Below are positions 58,792-64,000 of a stretch of DNA of 64,000 nucleotides, piece by piece; the stretch's first letter is position 1; every line of letters starts with the position of its first letter. Location of the stretch: contig NC_057372.1 of the NCBI RefSeq assembly GCF_016906535.1, forward strand, positions 3,019,501 through 3,083,500, given 5' to 3'. The translations under genes and the position numbers were made by a program. Origin of the DNA: Rhizoctonia solani (taxonomy: Eukaryota > Basidiomycota > Agaricomycetes > Cantharellales > Ceratobasidiaceae). Under the pieces are notes generated by a model. It was not told the DNA's origin. It worked only from the letters and a program-made list of their open reading frames with translations, and did not search any database.

Positions 58792-61700
58792 TCAAGCTGT
58801 TACTCCCGTAACAATCTCCTTTCCCGAGTCTAATGTAATTGATGAAGTCAGCTCTAATGCAGCTACCTTAGCTCCTTCAGCATCTGAAGAGAAGGATAAA
58901 TTAGCTCCAACTGTAAGAGGGGGATAGAAGGACTCACCCAGTGACCAAACAGTTAGGAGCACGTCGTTCTCTCCTCGATGGTTCAAAATTCCCTCAGGGA
59001 TCTAAATATGTCAGTTTTACTCAACAATTCGCCATTCTTTCAACTTACGGGAAAAACGGTTTGCGGACCGTAGTTAGAGGTGAATCTATTTATTGAAGAT
59101 TAACAATCCGCATATTCCCACTGCATCACCAACTTGCCTTCCGAATTGCCACCCGTTAATATACAGCATTGACCGATAGTTGCTTGCTTGTGTTCTCGTA
59201 AATTTGAACGAGATAGTCAGGTCCGTTGTTTCTGTGATATTCAATAGGAACTTGGTTTTATAGGCCACTATGCCGGCTTGGTTGATTCCTTTAAAGGGCG
59301 TGCAAGAGGCGCTCGAATTCCAAATATTATTCAGAGTATAATTTGGGAAGATTGCCCCGATACGCTCAACGTAGAGCCCTCCTTGGTTTAGTGGCCCTCG
59401 GACGATATCTTGCGTTTCTTCTCCATCGATATTCCCTGTCAGTTTCCAGGAATCGAAGTCCCCACTACCAAGGAGTTCGTATCCACGGATTCCACGGGGA
59501 GCCTACAATACTTTAGCACCTATCCCGATAAAAGGACAACGCATATAAACTTACTTTTGACTTTCCCTCCCAGTTCTCCTCATCTATACCAGTGTTATCC
59601 AACACAACAGTAACGATATTATCGTTTCCTACCACGCCAGTGGGGAACGTGTAATTTGTTTCAATAATATCATTGCTCGACTGTCCAGAACCGAGGAATA
59701 CCCCATTGAGAAAAGCGCTGTAGCCAAAGTATGATCCTCTACAAGATATATCGTCAGTCGACGCCTCACAGAATATACCTGGTGCTCACCCTTGAACAAT
59801 GAGCTTGACTCCCGTCGCTTGGCTCGAAAATCGGCCACGGTAAATAGTGTTCCCTAAAAATTCAATCAACTCATGATCTCCATAAACAGAGAATATAAGA
59901 ACCTTGATGATATCCGTACTCATCGGCATATAGCACAACCTTCCCGCCCAGCGGCTGGAACCTTGCCGGACGAGCGGTGGTGGTTTTGTTTGCGAGTATC
60001 CACTGAGAATCGTCGAACCCAAGCTCAACTTCGGGAAGTGAGTCGGTGCATTTCCATTCAAGCGATTTCAAGTCTGGAAGCTTGGGCTTCAGGTCGGGAG
60101 TATCGAGGGTCGATTTGAGCGTCCCAGAGGGCGCCTTGGAAAACTTGACACTCTTCCCGTTCCAAGTGATAGTCTTCACACTCGAAGGGGTAAGTACTTC
60201 AAGCTCCGTTGCCGAATTGCTTACGAGATCTCCAACCAGTGCCAATGTAGATCCCGTGAGTGTTGCACTTCGAACAAGGTACGGTCCAAATACCAACACG
60301 CTCCCAGTTCGAGGACTCAGATCATATATCCCATTCCCAGTCGTCCCAGTCGTGCGGGGCTGCCAAATCCTCGGGGCCAGCCATTTTTTATCCGCCAACC
60401 ACACAGACGTTTTTCCGATCGATACTCGAACAAGACCAGACGAGGGTGGTTTGCCCGAAATGGTGACTGCATTATCAGACAATGTCGCAGTGATGGATGA
60501 GCCCGGACCAGATATTGTGGGTTTAGTGCGAGATGTGGTTGGAATGACAGTCTTGGTGGTCTGGTTTGAAGCGAAAAGGACGATATGATCCTGTCCGTCC
60601 AATGTGAGCCAAGTCGCCACCTGCATTCTGAATCAGTTTAATTTAATTTTACTAGAGGGTTCACCAAACCTCGGCTGTACTATAGCTCATTAAGCTCCCG
60701 CCAAAAGGATACTCGGTAACAAAAATCTTGCTATCCCTCCCGTCGAGCGCTAGCCCGGGGAGAGTAACAGCTCCGCTCTTGGTCTTTACGTCCAATGTAA
60801 ACTCCTCCCTCGCAGTGTTCGCATTCGTAGTCTGCCTAGCCACATATAAATGTTGTCCCTCGGCAGTAGCAAGATGGGTAACGAATATCTTGGGGTTGGA
60901 GACGAGTTCACTTCCTGTGCTTACGCGGCCGGCAACGTGATAATGCGGCGTTGCGTGGAGGAAGAGACCGTGTAGTTTGATTTCATGGAATTTTGGAGTT
61001 AGAGTTCGATCTTCAGAGATGGCCTGATTGAGAGCGCCGTCAGATTTTATATGAGAAGTCAGAATTATCACAAACTTACTGCACCCCAATCATAACTAGC
61101 AGTTACATTCAACTTCATCAAGACTGTATAACGGGCAGTGTCTTTGACTCACGACGTATAGACTACAGGAGCCGCCAGATTTCCCCAGTTTGTTCCTCCA
61201 TATCTGATCAGGTTGTCAGCACCAACTTTCACTCAGTCTGACAAAAGGGCTCACATCATGTAAAGAGACTGCAAAGATATGCCAGCCGCATAGTTGTTCT
61301 TGTAGATCACACTCGCAAACTAAATCGATTTGAGTTAACTCCTCAAAGAATACTATGGAACGACACACCTGCTCGTTTAAAAGCTGGTAGCATTTCTCAT
61401 ATCCTGGCCCGTTCCTTGGTTTTCGCTTTGTCAGACAGGAAACTAAGTGAAATCGTGAATCATTACCAGGCATCCAACGCTCCGCCTTGATATTCTGTAA
61501 TACCATATTAATGTACTAGCCAATGAAATGTTAAGTATTAAGCTCACCCGCCAAATACAACGGTTCTGCGGGGTTTAAGCGCTGGTGGTCTGCATCTAAC
61601 GAGGCATCGAGTTCTTTCCATCTGTGTTTCATTTTCAATCAACCTGTCGTGAATAAATCCTAAAAAGGACCCACACTTCTGGATGAGAACAATCCCAGCC

Positions 61701-62872
61701 GAGGGGATACCCATCTCTCGCATACAAATCTACCTTTGCGGGACCAGTAGCGTATTCGCCCTGTGGCTTGTAGTCGTTGTGCGTTCTGTATACAACAAAT
61801 GAATAAGGAGAGAAAAAGAAAGATAATTGGAGCATGGAACTTACGTAGGAACCTTGTCAAGTCCATTTGCGCGCATGGTTTCTTGGACCCATTTCATATG
61901 ATCCGTATGTCCATACGACCACGGGTTCTGTCCTCCTCATCAGCAAGTTGCGAGAAGCCAGGAGGTGCAGAAATAGACATACCGTAACGCTATCTCCACC
62001 AAATTCATTTTCGCTCTGTACCAATATAATCGGCCCATCGGGGTACTGGTATGGAGCTGCGTCCTTGGAGATTTGTGTAATATAGGGCTTCCAAGCGGCC
62101 GTAAAGTCCGTCCCATTCGACCTGGATGCATCAGCGAGGTTAGACACCCAGCCAGGCATCCCGCCAGAAGTAGTCTCGGCATTGATGTACCTGCATTAAT
62201 GTGTCATATTCACCTTGCAATGGTGCAAAGAATTGAGCTTACGGTCCGGGTCGAAGTATGACCAACACTCCAACGCTCTTTGCGACGTTCAGAAACTTGG
62301 TTAGGGACCGATACCCATCAAAGTTCAAGACGCCACGTTTTCCTTCCGTGAGGCCCCAGTGCGTGTAGATGGATACTGTATTGAAACCTCCGGCCTTTAC
62401 ATATAGCTAATGAGCACAGACGTTACGGAATGGCGTCATCGTATTACCTTTATTTTTTCCAAAATATCTCTCCAGAGCGGGATGGAAGGGAGCCTCCATG
62501 GATGGAATTCTCCGCTGGTGCGACCTCGAAGTTTAGAGCAATGAATTCGATACGGGGGAGAAGACGTACCTAAATACCATGATTCGTTTTCCATCGAGCA
62601 TCAAAGAATACTGGTCAAATGTGACAGCAGCGGACGAATTCCCTTTATAAAATCCTAATGAGCCGGGAGACGCGACATATCTGCGTCAAACAAGGACATC
62701 AGTTGGTTCAGGACATAATATCAAATCATTCATTAGTGGATGGATTGAGATAATCGGTATGAGAAATTCAACAAGATATATTACCTAAAAGAACTTACTT
62801 TGACGATTGATCGACGAGCGTCTGGCCCGCTACTAATCCAAGGAGAGCGAGCACCTGAGTAGGGGACTTCAT
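58792..62872 (-). CDS. GH35 beta-galactosidase
   Basis: Glycoside hydrolase family 35 enzyme that releases terminal beta-galactose from plant polysaccharides, about 1000 residues with some 18 introns. The start is ATG 62872, with a probable signal peptide ([20 protein letters not shown]). Catalytic TIM barrel segments: [59 protein letters not shown]. The acid/base Glu is in [14 protein letters not shown]; the nucleophile Glu is in [14 protein letters not shown], formed across an intron. [10 protein letters not shown] follows. The C-terminal domains contain [37 protein letters not shown] and [20 protein letters not shown]. It ends [13 protein letters not shown], stop at 58792. Length is normal for fungal secreted GH35. 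No frameshift seen. Confidence 0.93.
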
Positions 62873-63637
62873 GTCGACGAAACCAATCCTCGATTTTCAT
62901 CTTTGTTTCTCATACCATTATATACCCTCATTGCCCTATATCCAGACTGCTTCCAGATGCCGCGTGAGACCTCCGAACGAAGATATATAGCACGGCCCGT
63001 CGGACGGCTCGAGGCATGTTGCTCCGTTTAGGTTGGGATGTGGAATCGAGCGCGCTGGCTTGACAAGACCATGCGCGCGCAAGGCATCTAAGCACTTGTA
63101 TTTTGAGACTCTAGCCTGATAGTGCTCCTACATAAATCGGTATCAATCTCGACATTTGGCTGAGTACTCTTTGTAGCGCGGAAACTATAAATGTATAAAC
63201 ACAATTGTGGTAGGATAGTGGTTCGGACGATCTACCTAAAGTGGATCTACCCACTCGACCTTAGCGCTGGGCGCAAGGCTTCATTTTCCCTGACTGATCC
63301 TCGGTTGTTAAATTTGGATTGCTGCCAAGCATTATTTTTGTTGTTCGTGGTCTCTTTTTGTATATGATGAGAACTTTGTAATGCTCGCGGAGTGTTGTCG
63401 GAATAAACGAATTCGAATCACATCAATCAATAAGAACGAAGTGGAAGATATAATTATGGATTAGGGCGACAGTCTATATGCGAAGGATAGTACTGCATCT
63501 ACATATGAAATAACTTACAGGATGGATTATGGTGCAAAAGTGAACGAAAAAATAGTAAAAAAAAAAAAGAAACAACAGGGGACAGTATGAAAGAGTGTAC
63601 GAAAACAAACGAGCGAGAGGGAATTAATAGGTCTCTA
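62873..63637. promoter_or_regulatory. beta-galactosidase promoter and 3' region of the terminal gene
   Basis: About 765 bases. A minus-strand TATA box lies near the beta-galactosidase ATG. The distal part includes an A run near 63558 and fits the 3' UTR of the gene running off the window. No ORF supported. Confidence 0.5.
62918..62924 (-). promoter_or_regulatory. TATA box of beta-galactosidase
   Basis: TATATAA on the minus strand, 46 bases upstream of the ATG at 62872. Confidence 0.5.
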
Positions 63638-64000
63638 CTAGTACAACACACCATCTGACTTCAAGTCATCCCTCACGCTCCTCATCCAGGTCTCGACGGC
63701 CTTGGCGTTCTTGACGATAATCTCTCGGCACTCTTCGCACTCGGCGACTTCCAGTACACTGGCAAGACCAAACAATTCTGGAGTTTCCGCGCTCGCGCTC
63801 AGTGCCTTGTACAAGTTCTGCGCCCAAGCATTAATCCAGTTGAATACCGTATCGGGGCAGGAAAAGCAGACGAGTGGCGTCGAAGGATCGGAAAGCGGAC
63901 TTGAAAGGAGACGGGTTGCCAACTTTGTCTGTCTTGCTACGAGCCACGCCAATACCTTGATCCCGCTTTCGCTGGCTTGGAGTCTCTCCAGAGTACCGTC
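63638..64000 (-). CDS. unrecognised protein, C-terminal part (runs off window)
   Basis: Open on the minus strand to the window edge, so the start is outside. The visible 120 residues are helical and acidic-basic mixed, reading DGTLERLQASESGIKVLAWL, then TPLVCFSCPDTVFNWINAWA, ASVLEVAECEECREIIVKNA and a C-terminus VRDDLKSDGVLY (stop 63638-63640). Two Cys pairs (CFSC and CEEC) could bind metal but the spacing fits no standard zinc motif I know. No family assignment. Confidence 0.55.
   Translation of the reverse strand, partial: DGTLERLQASESGIKVLAWLVARQTKLATRLLSSPLSDPSTPLVCFSCPDTVFNWINAWAQNLYKALSASAETPELFGLASVLEVAECEECREIIVKNAKAVETWMRSVRDDLKSDGVLY

Noticed and set aside
60046..60588. Plus-strand open frame of 180 codons
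   Set aside because: Lies antisense to beta-galactosidase exons, which carry clear family motifs; a shadow frame.

Overview
The window is nuclear DNA of a filamentous basidiomycete. Almost every gene is cut by short introns (about 45-60 bases, gt...ag), and the gene content is typical of Agaricomycetes: a DUF6534 membrane protein, a fungal trehalose phosphorylase, a TPR-CHAT protein, fungalysin, GH35 beta-galactosidase, a GMC oxidoreductase and two related P450s. A Rhizoctonia/Ceratobasidium-like fungus is my best guess; this is inference from protein style, not a database match. Because of the introns, most genes below were assembled by joining exons by eye, so their ends are firmer than their inner splice sites. 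|| Layout. 0.1-7.1 kb: an acidic hypothetical protein (-), an NRAMP metal transporter (-) and a DHHC palmitoyltransferase (+), the last two divergent around a near-perfect inverted repeat. 7.1-15.1 kb: a frameshifted membrane-protein remnant, a TPR-CHAT caspase-like protein and an amino-acid permease. 15.2-23.3 kb: a DNA-maintenance block with Ku70 (+), a 5'-truncated LINE with a 14-base target-site duplication, the RFC5-type clamp-loader subunit (+), and an HD phosphohydrolase tail-to-tail with it. 23.5-31.7 kb: GMC oxidoreductase (-) divergent from a DUF6534 membrane protein (+), then an F-box/LRR-like protein (-). 32-51.3 kb: two paralogous P450s in opposite orientation flanking a decayed receptor-like gene split by a solo LTR, a trehalose phosphorylase and a secreted fungalysin. 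51.8-64 kb: an I-BAR/IMD-like protein with a long disordered tail, a PHO84-type phosphate transporter (-), a GH35 beta-galactosidase (-) and the 3' end of an unrecognised gene (-). || Working together. Ku70 (end joining) and RFC5 (clamp loading) are neighbours, and Ku70 has two ACGCGT boxes just upstream of its ATG, suggesting cell-cycle-linked expression. Much of the rest concerns uptake or extracellular nutrition (NRAMP, permease, phosphate transporter, beta-galactosidase, fungalysin) and storage sugar (trehalose phosphorylase). || The most interesting observations are the solo LTR whose removal with one target-site copy restores a continuous reading frame in the receptor-like gene, the precisely bounded LINE in the RFC5 promoter, the TPR-CHAT protein, the missing TM1 acidic residues in the phosphate transporter, and a recurring pattern of single-base frameshifts inside otherwise intact genes, which may be assembly error. 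I found no convincing tRNA, rRNA or wholly new multi-gene system.
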